DNA of 32,097 nt from Calditrichota bacterium. GTDB lineage: Bacteria > Electryoneota > AABM5-125-24 > Hatepunaeales > Hatepunaeaceae. Both the position numbers and the translations under genes were made by a program. Positions 10,270 through 18,639 of the stretch are shown here, piece by piece (within the stretch, counting starts at the first letter, position 1; every line of letters begins with the position of its first letter). The DNA lies in contig JABGPL010000048.1 in NCBI GenBank assembly GCA_018644935.1, forward strand, positions 1-32,097. Direction: 5' to 3'. The notes beneath the pieces are model-generated. The model saw only the letters and a program-made list of their open reading frames with translations. It had not been told where the DNA came from and ran no database searches.

Positions 10270-10289
10270 ATTTTCCTCAATAAAGAAAT

Positions 10290-11069
10290 CTAACCGTCAG
10301 GATTGATAAATCTCCCCTCATTCAAACAAGGAGCTATCGGTATTAAACTGTCAGATGCACAGATTGGCAGATCGGACTCCATACCAATATCAATCAGGAA
10401 TTTGCCATGTTCACAATTTCTTAGCAGAGTCAGCGTATCTGTGCAAAATTCTTTATATATCAACATAGCGGATCTTGCGGCATCGTTCAAATGCAATTCT
10501 TCTGATGAAAACCGAGAGATAATTCTCTCTACCAACAACCCACCACAAGCAACATCCTCCAAGGCAAAACCATTATATTTGCCAGCACATAGGATTGCCA
10601 GTGGGAAGGGATCCGGAGAATTGAAAATTGCGTCTACAATCGCATCCAAATTGATGAAACCACACAGCCATACCGATTTTGCTATCGAGGCGCGAACAAC
10701 CGCCGGGGTTCCATTTGTGCTTCCAAAAACCAATATCTTCCCGCGCACTCGATCTTTTGAGTAATCCGATGGAGAATTACCAAGGTGGAATCCTTCAACC
10801 ATTCGACCATCTTTTTCTCCACATAAAAGTAAATCACCTTTTCCCATCTCATTTGCTAAATCAATAACAGCAGAACTTGATTCGGAAGGGATCACACCCT
10901 TTGCTCCATTATTAAGTGCTGTTGTAATTGAAGTCGCAGCTCTTAGCACATCAATAACGACGGCATTGTACCCCTTTAACCTCTCACCAGCAACGGCTGC
11001 AGGAGTAAAAAACAGGTCAACCTTCCTCTTTATCTGGTTTTCCTTAGTATCTTCAGATTGTCTATCCAC
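10290..11069 (-). CDS. comB: ComB-like 2-phosphosulfolactate phosphatase
   Basis: This 259-residue protein matches the ComB family: VDLFFTP near residues 17-23, the VVIDVLRAATSI core at 37-48, CGEKDGRMVEGFHLGNSPS at 83-101 and FGSTNGTPAV at 115-124. ComB is a magnesium-dependent phosphatase that converts 2-phosphosulfolactate to sulfolactate, a step of coenzyme M synthesis in methanogens. Many bacteria that make no coenzyme M also carry homologues, and their role there is not settled. I place the start at GTG 11069 because AGAGG lies 6 bases upstream. The in-frame TTG at 11072 is only 3 bases from that site. Comparative partners such as comA or comC are not in the window. It sits between gcvT and ftsK, which says nothing about sulfonate metabolism. 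Confidence 0.86.
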   Translation of the reverse strand: MDRQSEDTKENQIKRKVDLFFTPAAVAGERLKGYNAVVIDVLRAATSITTALNNGAKGVIPSESSSAVIDLANEMGKGDLLLCGEKDGRMVEGFHLGNSPSDYSKDRVRGKILVFGSTNGTPAVVRASIAKSVWLCGFINLDAIVDAIFNSPDPFPLAILCAGKYNGFALEDVACGGLLVERIISRFSSEELHLNDAARSAMLIYKEFCTDTLTLLRNCEHGKFLIDIGMESDLPICASDSLIPIAPCLNEGRFINPDG

Positions 11070-11075
11070 CAACTG

Positions 11076-11080
11076 CCTCT
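11076..11080 (-). promoter_or_regulatory. Ribosome-binding site deciding the comB start
   Basis: AGAGG on the minus strand ends 6 bases before GTG 11069 but only 3 bases before the alternative TTG at 11072. This favours the GTG and a protein one residue shorter than the longest frame. Confidence 0.6.
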
Positions 11081-11155
11081 AATAATTCAAACTTCATTAA
11101 CTCAGTCACTCTATCATTTCTTGGAGTTATAACCTTGGACCTGAATTGGGATATA

Positions 11156-12259
11156 TCAGGAGTTTTCTCGATTATAAAATGGGATAGCGACTAATTCTGC
11201 CGCCAATCTTCTTCCTCGAACGTCTATTTCAATCTCTGTACCAATTTTGTTAAACGGCAGATCTATGTAGGCAAGACCCACAATCTTATTCAGGACGGGT
11301 GATAATCCACCAGATGTCACATATCCAACTTTTTCACCATTATGATAAACTTCACAACCGTGCCGGGCAATACCTTTCCCATTAAGTATGAAACCAGTCA
11401 GCTTTCTTGTCAGTTCCGTTTTTTTATCAAGAACGGGCTGTTTACCGATGAATCCACCTTTTTTCTTGGACTTGACTATCCATCCTAATCCTGCTTCAAT
11501 CGGATTTGTAGTCTTATCGATATCATTACCATATAAACAATATGCGACTTCGAGTCGAAGTGAATCACGAGCTCCCAGTCCGATTGGCTTAATTCCATGT
11601 GGTTTTCCTGCTTCCATCACTGCGTCCCAAACCTCTGAGGCAATGGTAGATTTGACATATAACTCAAACCCATCTTCGCCTGTATATCCGGTTCGAGAGA
11701 TTATACAATCCTGACCGGCGACCTTCCCCAGTTTGAATTTGTAATATGTAATATCTTCTACAGGTACATCTGAAAGTTCCGCTACAATTTGTTCGGCTTT
11801 CGGACCCTGAATTGCAAGAAGAGCTGTTTCATCGGAAACATCTCTTAACTGAACATCACCGGAAATGTGTTCAGCAAGCCAGTCAAAATCTTTCTGGAGA
11901 TTCGCTGCATTTACTACGGCCATGTAATGATCTTCAAATCGGTAGACCAGCAGATCATCGACAACTCCACCATCATCATAAAGCATCGCACTGTACTGAA
12001 TATTCCCTGGGTCAAGTCGGGCAACATTATTTGTTGTCATCTTGTTGAGGAATTTCTCAGCATCAGCCCCGCGAATTTCAAACTCACCCATATGTGACAC
12101 GTCAAACATCCCAACATGCTGCCTGACTGTCATGTGTTCGTCTATTATCCCGCTATATTGAATCGGCATGTAATAACCGGCAAAGGGAACAATTTTTGCT
12201 CCAAGTGCAACATGTCGATCATAAAGACCTGTTTTTTTTGTTTCGGTTGAAGAATCCAT
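11156..12259 (-). CDS. gcvT: Aminomethyltransferase, glycine cleavage system T protein
   Basis: This 367-residue protein has the full GcvT length. Family signatures are GLYDRHVALGAKIVPFAGYYMP at the N-terminus, VGMFDVSHMGEFEI at 49-62, GGVVDDLLVYR at 97-107 with the conserved Asp near 101, SRTGYTGEDGFELY at 188-201 and GLGARDSLRLE further on. GcvT transfers the methylene group from the aminomethyl-lipoyl H protein to tetrahydrofolate, giving methylene-THF and ammonia. The other parts of the system (gcvH, gcvP) are not in this window. The gene is preceded by the 19-bp-arm hairpin at 12342-12383, so it probably opens a new transcription unit with comB 86 bases downstream. A related folate-binding YgfZ protein is unlikely given the intact motifs. 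Confidence 0.95.
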   Translation of the reverse strand: MDSSTETKKTGLYDRHVALGAKIVPFAGYYMPIQYSGIIDEHMTVRQHVGMFDVSHMGEFEIRGADAEKFLNKMTTNNVARLDPGNIQYSAMLYDDGGVVDDLLVYRFEDHYMAVVNAANLQKDFDWLAEHISGDVQLRDVSDETALLAIQGPKAEQIVAELSDVPVEDITYYKFKLGKVAGQDCIISRTGYTGEDGFELYVKSTIASEVWDAVMEAGKPHGIKPIGLGARDSLRLEVAYCLYGNDIDKTTNPIEAGLGWIVKSKKKGGFIGKQPVLDKKTELTRKLTGFILNGKGIARHGCEVYHNGEKVGYVTSGGLSPVLNKIVGLAYIDLPFNKIGTEIEIDVRGRRLAAELVAIPFYNRENS

Positions 12260-12341
12260 AATTACTTCTATCTAATGTGGTTGTTCGTTTTCCAAATCGA
12301 ATTTATCGATTAATGTAAACAATCAAGTTACAAAGCAAATA

Positions 12342-12383
12342 CCCAATAAGTCAAGCCCTCGCAAGAGGGCTTGACTTATTGGG
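12342..12383. repeat. Perfect inverted repeat, 19-bp arms with 4-base loop
   Basis: Arms CCCAATAAGTCAAGCCCTC (12342-12360) and its exact complement (12365-12383) enclose GCAA. Read on the plus strand the loop is a GNRA tetraloop; on the minus strand it is TTGC. It lies 35 bases after the maf stop and about 80 bases before the gcvT start, at the end of the six-gene run. No clean T-tract follows on either strand, so a simple intrinsic terminator is not certain. It may be a transcript-stabilising or two-way terminating hairpin. It lacks the GTAG end seen in the repeats at 24.9-31.7 kb. Confidence 0.85.
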
Positions 12384-12418
12384 AACTAATGTTTTCTGTT
12401 CTACAGGATAATTTTGTT

Positions 12419-12991
12419 TCAATTATGATTGTCTAAGTCCTTTAAGAGCTCCCATAACCTCGATAATGGAAGACCCATCACATTAAAGAAACATCCCTGA
12501 ATTGACTCAATAAAAAGTGCGCCTCGCTCCTGAATTCCATACGAACCTGCCTTATCCATCGGCTCCCCGGTGCTAATGTAATCATCGATTTCTCCTGCTG
12601 TCAGCATTCTAAATCTTACCTGTGTTTTTACAAAATCGGTAACAACACTACCACTAAATGAATCTACCAGCGCAACTCCTGTATAGACATTATGCTCATT
12701 GCCGGAAAGCAAATTCAACATTCGAAATGCATCCTGTATGTCCACGGGTTTGCCAAGAGCCACCCCACCTATATCGACAATCGTATCCGCGCCAAGAATT
12801 ATCCTCCCTCCCGCTGCCTCAATAACCGAACTTGCCTTGGCTTTAGCATTATGCATTACTATTTCGGCAAAATCACCTTTACTCGGAAACAACTCTTCAG
12901 CATCTGGGATCATTATCGTGAATGGAATTTGAACCTGCTTTAACAACATCTGCCTTCGAGGTGATGTTGATGCCAGAATAATTTCTTTCAT
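12419..12991 (-). CDS. maf: Maf-family nucleoside triphosphate pyrophosphatase
   Basis: This 190-residue protein has the Maf hallmarks: ASTSPRRQMLL at residues 7-17, GADTIVDIGGVALGKP at about 67-82, and GEPMDKAGSYGIQERGALF with GCFFNVMGLPL near the C-terminus. Maf proteins hydrolyse non-canonical or excess nucleoside triphosphates (dTTP and UTP in the YhdE type) to monophosphates, and overproduction blocks septation in some bacteria. The KAGSYGIQ phrase points to the YhdE side of the family. The gene starts 24 bases after the prenyltransferase gene and closes the operon, with the long hairpin just downstream. Confidence 0.94.
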   Translation of the reverse strand: MKEIILASTSPRRQMLLKQVQIPFTIMIPDAEELFPSKGDFAEIVMHNAKAKASSVIEAAGGRIILGADTIVDIGGVALGKPVDIQDAFRMLNLLSGNEHNVYTGVALVDSFSGSVVTDFVKTQVRFRMLTAGEIDDYISTGEPMDKAGSYGIQERGALFIESIQGCFFNVMGLPLSRLWELLKDLDNHN

Positions 12992-13015
12992 TTATTTTCC
13001 AATCCTTTTTTCTGG

Positions 13016-13888
13016 TTAAATCTTTCCAAAGAACAGCACAACCAAACCATTCAACATGACTATTTTCAAGATCATACTGTTAGCATGGAGTTTCCGTTTG
13101 TTTAGATCCCTGAATAATAAAAAACTTATCCATATTAGTGGAATGTCAACTAAAGGAATCACCATATAAATATACCGGTCAGAATACTGTTGTGAAACAA
13201 AAGGTAAAACTGTGATTACAACCAGTATCAGTAAAATATATGCGGCAGTGCGTTGGGCGAAATTTTTACCTTTTGCTATTGGCAATGTTCTCGCACCAAG
13301 AGCTGCATCCCCCTCAATATCCTCAACATCCTTTATTATCTCTCGACCGATATGTATCATCATTGCGAATACACCCGGCAGCATTCCACCGATCGGATTT
13401 CCTACTGCAACAGCCCCATACACAAATGCCAATCCAGCGCAAATTCCAATTATTACATTTCCCGTTATCAGTGAGCGGCTGCGATGTTCATTGTAGTCAA
13501 AAAGTAAACCTGCTGTAATCAATGCCATCAAACCAAGATAAGGGTCTACTAAACCACCATTAAGTATCCCGAAAAACGTCAGCAACACTGCCCACCATAT
13601 TGCAGATTTGAGAGCAACACGCCCAGATGGAATCGGTCGATCAGGACGATTAATCCTGTCTATTTCTCTGTCCTTTACGTCATTATATACATTTCCGCCA
13701 GCTGCGATTAAAGCTGCTGAGAAGGCGGCAAACAACATTGAAACTGAAAAGTACTCCGAGGGGGAACTTGCAAGCACTCCCCCCATCCATACAACTACAG
13801 CGGTGATCAAACAATTAACCGGTCGGCAAAGCTCAATCAACCCAGCCAGAGTTATCTGCCACCCGATTTGCTTTTCGCTGGCGTTCAC
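13016..13888 (-). CDS. UbiA-family prenyltransferase, digeranylgeranylglyceryl-phosphate-synthase-like
   Basis: This 290-residue protein is very hydrophobic, with about eight or nine membrane helices. The first Asp-rich motif is NDVKDREID (69-77), followed by RINRPDRPIPSGRV (78-91). The second is D187-x-x-D190-x-x-x-D194 within REIIKDVEDIEGD. These phrases, especially NRPxRPIPSGR and REIIKDxEDxEGD, are closest to archaeal digeranylgeranylglyceryl phosphate synthase and its bacterial FCB homologues. That enzyme adds the second prenyl chain to glycerol-1-phosphate ether lipids. MenA, heme O synthase and chlorophyll synthase are the alternatives; their usual motifs fit less well. The start is GTG 13888, overlapping the rsmE stop by 4 bases. 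No other ether-lipid gene is in the window. Confidence 0.85.
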   Translation of the reverse strand: MNASEKQIGWQITLAGLIELCRPVNCLITAVVVWMGGVLASSPSEYFSVSMLFAAFSAALIAAGGNVYNDVKDREIDRINRPDRPIPSGRVALKSAIWWAVLLTFFGILNGGLVDPYLGLMALITAGLLFDYNEHRSRSLITGNVIIGICAGLAFVYGAVAVGNPIGGMLPGVFAMMIHIGREIIKDVEDIEGDAALGARTLPIAKGKNFAQRTAAYILLILVVITVLPFVSQQYSDRYIYMVIPLVDIPLIWISFLLFRDLNKRKLHANSMILKIVMLNGLVVLFFGKI

Positions 13889-14628
13889 GCCAATTCACCC
13901 GAATAGATAGCTCTGATTATTCCCACTGATACTGCCACCGCGGTTTCTGTTCTTAAGGGATTTGAACCGATGGAAACCAAAGGAATATTCAAACCCTTAA
14001 ATTTATCAATTTCCAGATCTGAAAATCCACCCTCTGGTCCGATTATTACCCGGAGATTCTGAAGAGGATTTGAATCCTCTAGACACCTGATTAGGGGAAT
14101 ACAATTTGCAGAGGTGTCCAAAATGATGGTCAGCGTTGACTCTGTATAATTTAGTAATTTATCTATACTAATCGGTTCCTCAACATCCATCAGCCACATT
14201 CGACGAGATTGCTTAGCTGCCGCAAGTGCAATTCCACGCCATCGCTCAAGTTTATTTCTTTTCGGCTTGACCACGCTGAATTCAGTGATTATTGGTATAA
14301 AGTTGGTCACGCCTGTCTCAGCTGCTTTTTCTATTGCCCAGTCCATCCGACTTCCCTTGACAACTCCAACAGCTATTGTTAATTGGGGCTCCGTCTGGTT
14401 TTCATCTTCAAATCTCTCAATAATTCTGGCGACTAAACTTTTCCCACTTGTTTCAACAATTTCAGCCCGACATCCCTTGCCCCTGCCATTGAAAGCAATA
14501 AAATTATAGCCCTCACGTGCTCGAAGAACAGTGACCAAATGATGTGATTCATGGTTTGAAATCGTGAAACAATCCCCTACTGAACAGGTAAAAAAATCTT
14601 CGCAAAGAATGAATGGAACTCGAGCCAT
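13885..14628 (-). CDS. rsmE: 16S rRNA (uracil-1498-N3)-methyltransferase RsmE
   Basis: This 247-residue protein has an N-terminal PUA-like domain (SNHESHHLVTVLRAREG) and a SPOUT-type knotted methyltransferase domain. Diagnostic phrases are GSRMDWAIEKAAETGV at about 92-107, AAAKQSRR at about 136-143, VIIGPEGGFSDLEI near 197-210 and NPLRTETAVAV near 224-234. RsmE methylates N3 of U1498 in 16S rRNA using S-adenosylmethionine. Its ATG shares one base with the stop of the Omp85 gene (TAATG), and its stop overlaps the next start, so it is embedded in a translationally coupled run. Confidence 0.95.
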   Translation of the reverse strand: MARVPFILCEDFFTCSVGDCFTISNHESHHLVTVLRAREGYNFIAFNGRGKGCRAEIVETSGKSLVARIIERFEDENQTEPQLTIAVGVVKGSRMDWAIEKAAETGVTNFIPIITEFSVVKPKRNKLERWRGIALAAAKQSRRMWLMDVEEPISIDKLLNYTESTLTIILDTSANCIPLIRCLEDSNPLQNLRVIIGPEGGFSDLEIDKFKGLNIPLVSIGSNPLRTETAVAVSVGIIRAIYSGELA

Positions 14629-16049
14629 TAGAAGGTTACTCCCACACCAGTGCGCAGAAAAGGTTCATTGAATGGTTGACCAGGTGACCAGCCAGCACTG
14701 AAATGAATTGTTTCAACATATGGCAATTGAAAATGCAGCCCTAACCCATAAGCCCAGAAATTTGATGCCATTTTGGCCTCCTCAGGATCGGTCAAACGGT
14801 TACATCCTGCATCGAAATATAAATAACCTTCCATACTGAATTGCATATTCTGAACATAGGGCTTAACTAGTGGAAACAGTTCGAAGCTGTAATATCGCTT
14901 TGGAATTATATTAAATCTTGTCTCGATATTTAATGCCAATATTATTCCACCACCTGATTTATAACTCGCACGGGATCGAACTAGTGAATGTGAAAGACCA
15001 ATGCGACGATAAGAAGGTAAATCTTTTTGAGATGCGACACCTATAAACCTTCCAGCTAATATTAGGTTTTGAACCGATCTGTACAACCTTAAATCTATGC
15101 TCTGTCTCAAGAAATAGTGATTCTCATCTACCATTTGATTAAATTCTGAAACTAAACGCAGCAATGCACCTTTGGTTGGATAATAACGGTAATCACGAGC
15201 ATCTCTCTGCAAAGTAATTGACTCAACCAACAATCGATCCTTCCGAGACCCCGAATAAGTAAAACCCAATGCGTTTGATGACTGTTCTTCCCATTGAATC
15301 CCCCATCCTATCCAACTTATATCAGAAAGACGAAACCGGTTATCAAATCCGAAACGAAAATTCTGACGATTGTGTTCAATTCCCAGCGTGTCGATGATTG
15401 ACGATTCTTCAAACCGCCCTCGCCATGAGATACTGAGGTTTTTACCCCACCCGAACCATGGATCGAGATGTGCAAAATAATAGCCTCTTTCCTTACCAGT
15501 CCATGCCATTGCAGTTAACTGCTGCCCCAATCCTCTGAAATTCCGGTGATATGCTCCACCTCCTACAATATATTCTTCCGGTTCGTTCAGGTTATATCTC
15601 ATACGTGGAAAGAGATAAATGTACCACTGCTCTGTGACTGTTACGAGAACCACGGCCCTTCCCTCATCCTCAACCACTTCAACCACGACTCTGTTGAACA
15701 AACCGAGCGAAGCTAGTTTCAATCTATCACGCTCTAGTGCTTCTGAAGATGCAATCATACCCGGCTTCAAAATCATTTCTCGAAGGATGAACTTTTCAGA
15801 GGTGATATCGTTTCCTAAAATAGTTATCGCAAATATGACGGGCAATTCTAAACCATCAGACGTTGAATCAGCTGCTGGCACAGAACCAATTCGGATTAAA
15901 ACTACCGAAATAGCAAGGAGCAAAATTATTATTAAATCCCCTGCTGGTCTATTCTGGAGTTCTGATTGTAGTTTAAGGTATCTCAACAGATTTCTATCCG
16001 AGGGAGTAGCTAAGTTGAACACGAAAATCGGGCAGTTTGTAGTTTCCAC
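14628..16049 (-). CDS. Omp85/BamA-family outer-membrane protein with one POTRA domain
   Basis: The frame encodes up to 473 residues. After a hydrophobic leader (IIILLLAISVVLI, ending near AAD), one POTRA-like domain spans about 72-142 (ITILGNDITSEKFILREMILKPG ... LGLFNRVVVEV). A beta-barrel then runs to a C-terminal Phe, as expected for proteins inserted by the BAM machinery. Full BamA has five POTRA domains and about 800 residues, so this is a short relative (D15 surface-antigen type), not BamA itself. The longest start is GTG 16049, which overlaps the upstream gene by 56 bases. TTG 15986, 7 bases after that gene's stop and preceded by a weak GGAT, gives a more normal signal peptide. It may insert or export the neighbouring barrel protein; that is inference. 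Confidence 0.83.
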   Translation of the reverse strand: METTNCPIFVFNLATPSDRNLLRYLKLQSELQNRPAGDLIIILLLAISVVLIRIGSVPAADSTSDGLELPVIFAITILGNDITSEKFILREMILKPGMIASSEALERDRLKLASLGLFNRVVVEVVEDEGRAVVLVTVTEQWYIYLFPRMRYNLNEPEEYIVGGGAYHRNFRGLGQQLTAMAWTGKERGYYFAHLDPWFGWGKNLSISWRGRFEESSIIDTLGIEHNRQNFRFGFDNRFRLSDISWIGWGIQWEEQSSNALGFTYSGSRKDRLLVESITLQRDARDYRYYPTKGALLRLVSEFNQMVDENHYFLRQSIDLRLYRSVQNLILAGRFIGVASQKDLPSYRRIGLSHSLVRSRASYKSGGGIILALNIETRFNIIPKRYYSFELFPLVKPYVQNMQFSMEGYLYFDAGCNRLTDPEEAKMASNFWAYGLGLHFQLPYVETIHFSAGWSPGQPFNEPFLRTGVGVTF

Positions 16050-17862
16050 GCTGTAGGTCTTTTACCTTAAGATATCTTCCGATCAGTTCTCCCTGGAGCC
16101 GAGGTGAGAATTTTGATTTTATCAACATCTCTGGACCATTTGACCTGATAGATTCACCTTCTGCTGTCTGATCGGATTCCAAATGCAACGTTGTATGTCG
16201 CTCCTGCCAACTCCATCCAATTCTGAAATTATACCACGATGACTCAAATGTTGGCAATACCGATAGTGAATAACCATAGCCGTCCTCAGACACATCTTCT
16301 ATCCATTTATTCCAATGTAATCTTCCATGATCATCGATCTTTCCGGCAAAATCTAACTCTAAGGATAGGTGATTTGTAAATTTTATTCTCATGGTATCGT
16401 TAACCACACACGATCTATAGACACGACTTAATTCGTCTTTTGACGGTACGAAATCATACACTGAATAATTACTGATTATCGCAAAGCTTGAGTTATTTTC
16501 AAATTGCTCGGTTGACCAAGGAATCTCAACGGAAAAGCTAAATAGTCTACTCCACCTGTTCTCGCTGCTTCTCTGGCTGAATAGATAGACAAAATGACGC
16601 AAATCAGCTTCCAGACGAGTTCTGATCCCATATTCGGAATTTATCTTCCAGCCTCCATGTATCGCAAATTTGTAACGAACCTCATCCCTATCATTTTGAT
16701 CATTGTCATCTGGTGTGTCGTATCTGTACCTAATTGCAATGGATTCTACTACCAAACTATCCGTTCCAGCCGTATAATAATGAAGATTAACTCCGAGCCT
16801 TGTTCTTTGCCCATTTGAGAGACTGGTGGGGTATTTCTGTTCTTGTATATCTATTCCACCAAAGGTGTTAATGTTGATACTCCTATACTTCCATAGAAAA
16901 TCAAGGCCGTTTTTCCAGGTAAATTCCATGTAATCAGCATTGGACCCCAAATGAATTGTACGATATCTTGAAAGCTCACTTGTCCAGACACTTTGCAGAG
17001 GTGCTGATGTATCAGTCGAAAGTCGGTTTACAAAGCTGAATTCTTCATCACGCCGATGATTATAACTTCTTGATCCAGGGGTAAACTCGCGCTGCAGGCT
17101 TTGTTTGAATCTAAAGTTTAGTGCATCTGTTGCTGTTCCAATCTCAGTCCATTTACCCGATAGTGCAACGGAAAAACCATTATCATCCACCGAATCAAAT
17201 TGATCAACCCATCCATCAGATCTTAACCTGATCCCGAATGCAGGTACTTGATTGTTCAATCCGAATCTAAAACGAGTGCCATCAAGTTTGTTGCCTGACC
17301 TTTCCTCAAAAAGTGGCCCTACGGAAGCATCAATTTTCATTGAAGGCAGGATCTCGTACTCTGCTCCTACCCCGATATAAATCTGGGACATATCAACTTT
17401 TCGATTATAGTCTGATGTATGTGGTGATTGGAATAGAAGGTCCGGTTGTGGAAGAAGTGGAAATGTTCTAACATCAGACTGGAAACTCTTTGATCTCTGA
17501 TCCTGAAATCTTTCATACTCCCCTTCTAATTTGAAATCAAATTTATTGATGTTCGTTTTAGTAACGTTGAATTCCAATTGTTCATCGAACTTCCATTCTC
17601 GATGAAACCCCCTGGTTTCATGAAGTATGACATTTAGCTTCTGATACAGATACAGGTTACCGCCGTCCATCAAGTTCCTGTTTATCTGAACCGTCCCATT
17701 CCAAACATCAGTATCAAATCCATTTTTAAAACTTGCAGAAATGTATTCATTAGGCGTGTTAGTGATCATACTGTAGGAGATCTCGGTTAAAAAGACCGAT
17801 AAACTGGATATCAGCACAAAAGTTAGAGGTGAACTTATGCAGTTCCGAAGGTGAGCTTTCAT
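15994..17862 (-). CDS. Putative outer-membrane beta-barrel protein, no family recognised
   Basis: This 622-residue protein has a signal peptide (MKAHLRNCISSPLTFVLISSLSVFLTEISYS). Many alternating hydrophobic/polar strands of about 10-14 residues follow (FDFKLEGEYERF, NINTFGGIDIQEQ, LSLELDFAGKIDD), with charged loops and abundant Tyr, Trp and Arg. This pattern fits a large outer-membrane barrel. I cannot assign a named family or a function. It overlaps the DUF502 gene by 4 bases (ATGA) and is followed at once by the Omp85 gene. Such coupling suggests a working link with the Omp85 protein. The last residues (VQLSYSLG) do not end in an aromatic residue, which is unusual for a BAM substrate. Confidence 0.72.
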   Translation of the reverse strand: MKAHLRNCISSPLTFVLISSLSVFLTEISYSMITNTPNEYISASFKNGFDTDVWNGTVQINRNLMDGGNLYLYQKLNVILHETRGFHREWKFDEQLEFNVTKTNINKFDFKLEGEYERFQDQRSKSFQSDVRTFPLLPQPDLLFQSPHTSDYNRKVDMSQIYIGVGAEYEILPSMKIDASVGPLFEERSGNKLDGTRFRFGLNNQVPAFGIRLRSDGWVDQFDSVDDNGFSVALSGKWTEIGTATDALNFRFKQSLQREFTPGSRSYNHRRDEEFSFVNRLSTDTSAPLQSVWTSELSRYRTIHLGSNADYMEFTWKNGLDFLWKYRSININTFGGIDIQEQKYPTSLSNGQRTRLGVNLHYYTAGTDSLVVESIAIRYRYDTPDDNDQNDRDEVRYKFAIHGGWKINSEYGIRTRLEADLRHFVYLFSQRSSENRWSRLFSFSVEIPWSTEQFENNSSFAIISNYSVYDFVPSKDELSRVYRSCVVNDTMRIKFTNHLSLELDFAGKIDDHGRLHWNKWIEDVSEDGYGYSLSVLPTFESSWYNFRIGWSWQERHTTLHLESDQTAEGESIRSNGPEMLIKSKFSPRLQGELIGRYLKVKDLQRGNYKLPDFRVQLSYSLG

Positions 17863-18551
17863 TCGGGGTTTTTAGAAGCGAGTTCCTCTGGAGAACTTAC
17901 AGTTCCACCGGAAATGATTAATTTCAAGGCATCTTCAACTGAAATATTGAGGTGTGTAACTTCATCTCTTGGCACGAATAACAGGAATCCTGAAGTTGGA
18001 TTTGGTGTGGTCGGGACAAATACACTAATCATGTCCTTCTTAAGACAATCCTGCACAACTCCACCATTGCTCGTGGTGGTTATGGCAATAGAATATAATC
18101 CGGGACGAGGATACTCTATAATTACAGCACTTTTAAATACTTCCTGTCGTCCTGAAAGAACGGCTTCACTGATCTGCTGGATTGCCTTATAAACTCGGTT
18201 GACAAGGGGAATCTTATTGAGAATTCCCTGCATCTTTTTCACCAGATTCTGCCCGAATACATTTCTCGCCAGAAAGCCGGTTACCGCAAGAATTAGAACC
18301 AGAGTTATGAATCCCAAACCGGGGATAGAATATTCACTCAGGAATGCCAAATCAAAAAAATAGAATAAGCTCTTATTCACAACTTTTGATAAAATACCAT
18401 CAACAAAGAGAAAACTCTTCCATAGCAGGTAAGCTGTTACCATTACCGGACCGATGACAAGTGTTCCTGTCAACAGCGATCTCTTAATCTCTTTCCAGAC
18501 ACCGATCTCACGTTTATCAATCAGACCGGATATATTATCCTTTAACTTCAA
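17859..18551 (-). CDS. DUF502-family membrane protein
   Basis: This 230-residue protein has two membrane helices, about residues 27-50 (LLTGTLVIGPVMVTAYLLW) and 76-99 (IPGLGFITLVLILAVTGFLA). The conserved soluble region carries KIPLVNRVYKAIQQISEAV and PRPGLYSIAITT, diagnostic of DUF502. Members are inner-membrane proteins found widely in bacteria and plants, with no settled molecular function. The frame opens at TTG 18551; a TAA lies two codons upstream, so no earlier start exists in this frame. It is the first gene of the run that continues through the barrel proteins to maf. Confidence 0.88.
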   Translation of the reverse strand: MKLKDNISGLIDKREIGVWKEIKRSLLTGTLVIGPVMVTAYLLWKSFLFVDGILSKVVNKSLFYFFDLAFLSEYSIPGLGFITLVLILAVTGFLARNVFGQNLVKKMQGILNKIPLVNRVYKAIQQISEAVLSGRQEVFKSAVIIEYPRPGLYSIAITTTSNGGVVQDCLKKDMISVFVPTTPNPTSGFLLFVPRDEVTHLNISVEDALKLIISGGTVSSPEELASKNPE

Positions 18552-18639
18552 ACCTTACCAATCCTTGTTTCAATTCCTTCATTTATCATATTTTGCTTGA
18601 ATATCTCGCTCAGTTGTGAGTGCAATTAAGATCCCTTGA

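Noticed and set aside
10303..10764. 153-codon open frame on the plus strand
   Set aside because: It is the antisense of comB, whose motifs are clear; the plus-strand frame is a codon-bias shadow.
12342..12383. CRISPR repeat or GTAG-type element
   Set aside because: There is a single copy with no spacers, and neither end carries GTAG.
15619..16056. 145-codon open frame on the plus strand
   Set aside because: It is antisense to the Omp85 N-terminal region, low complexity (Ser/Thr-rich), and has no start signal.
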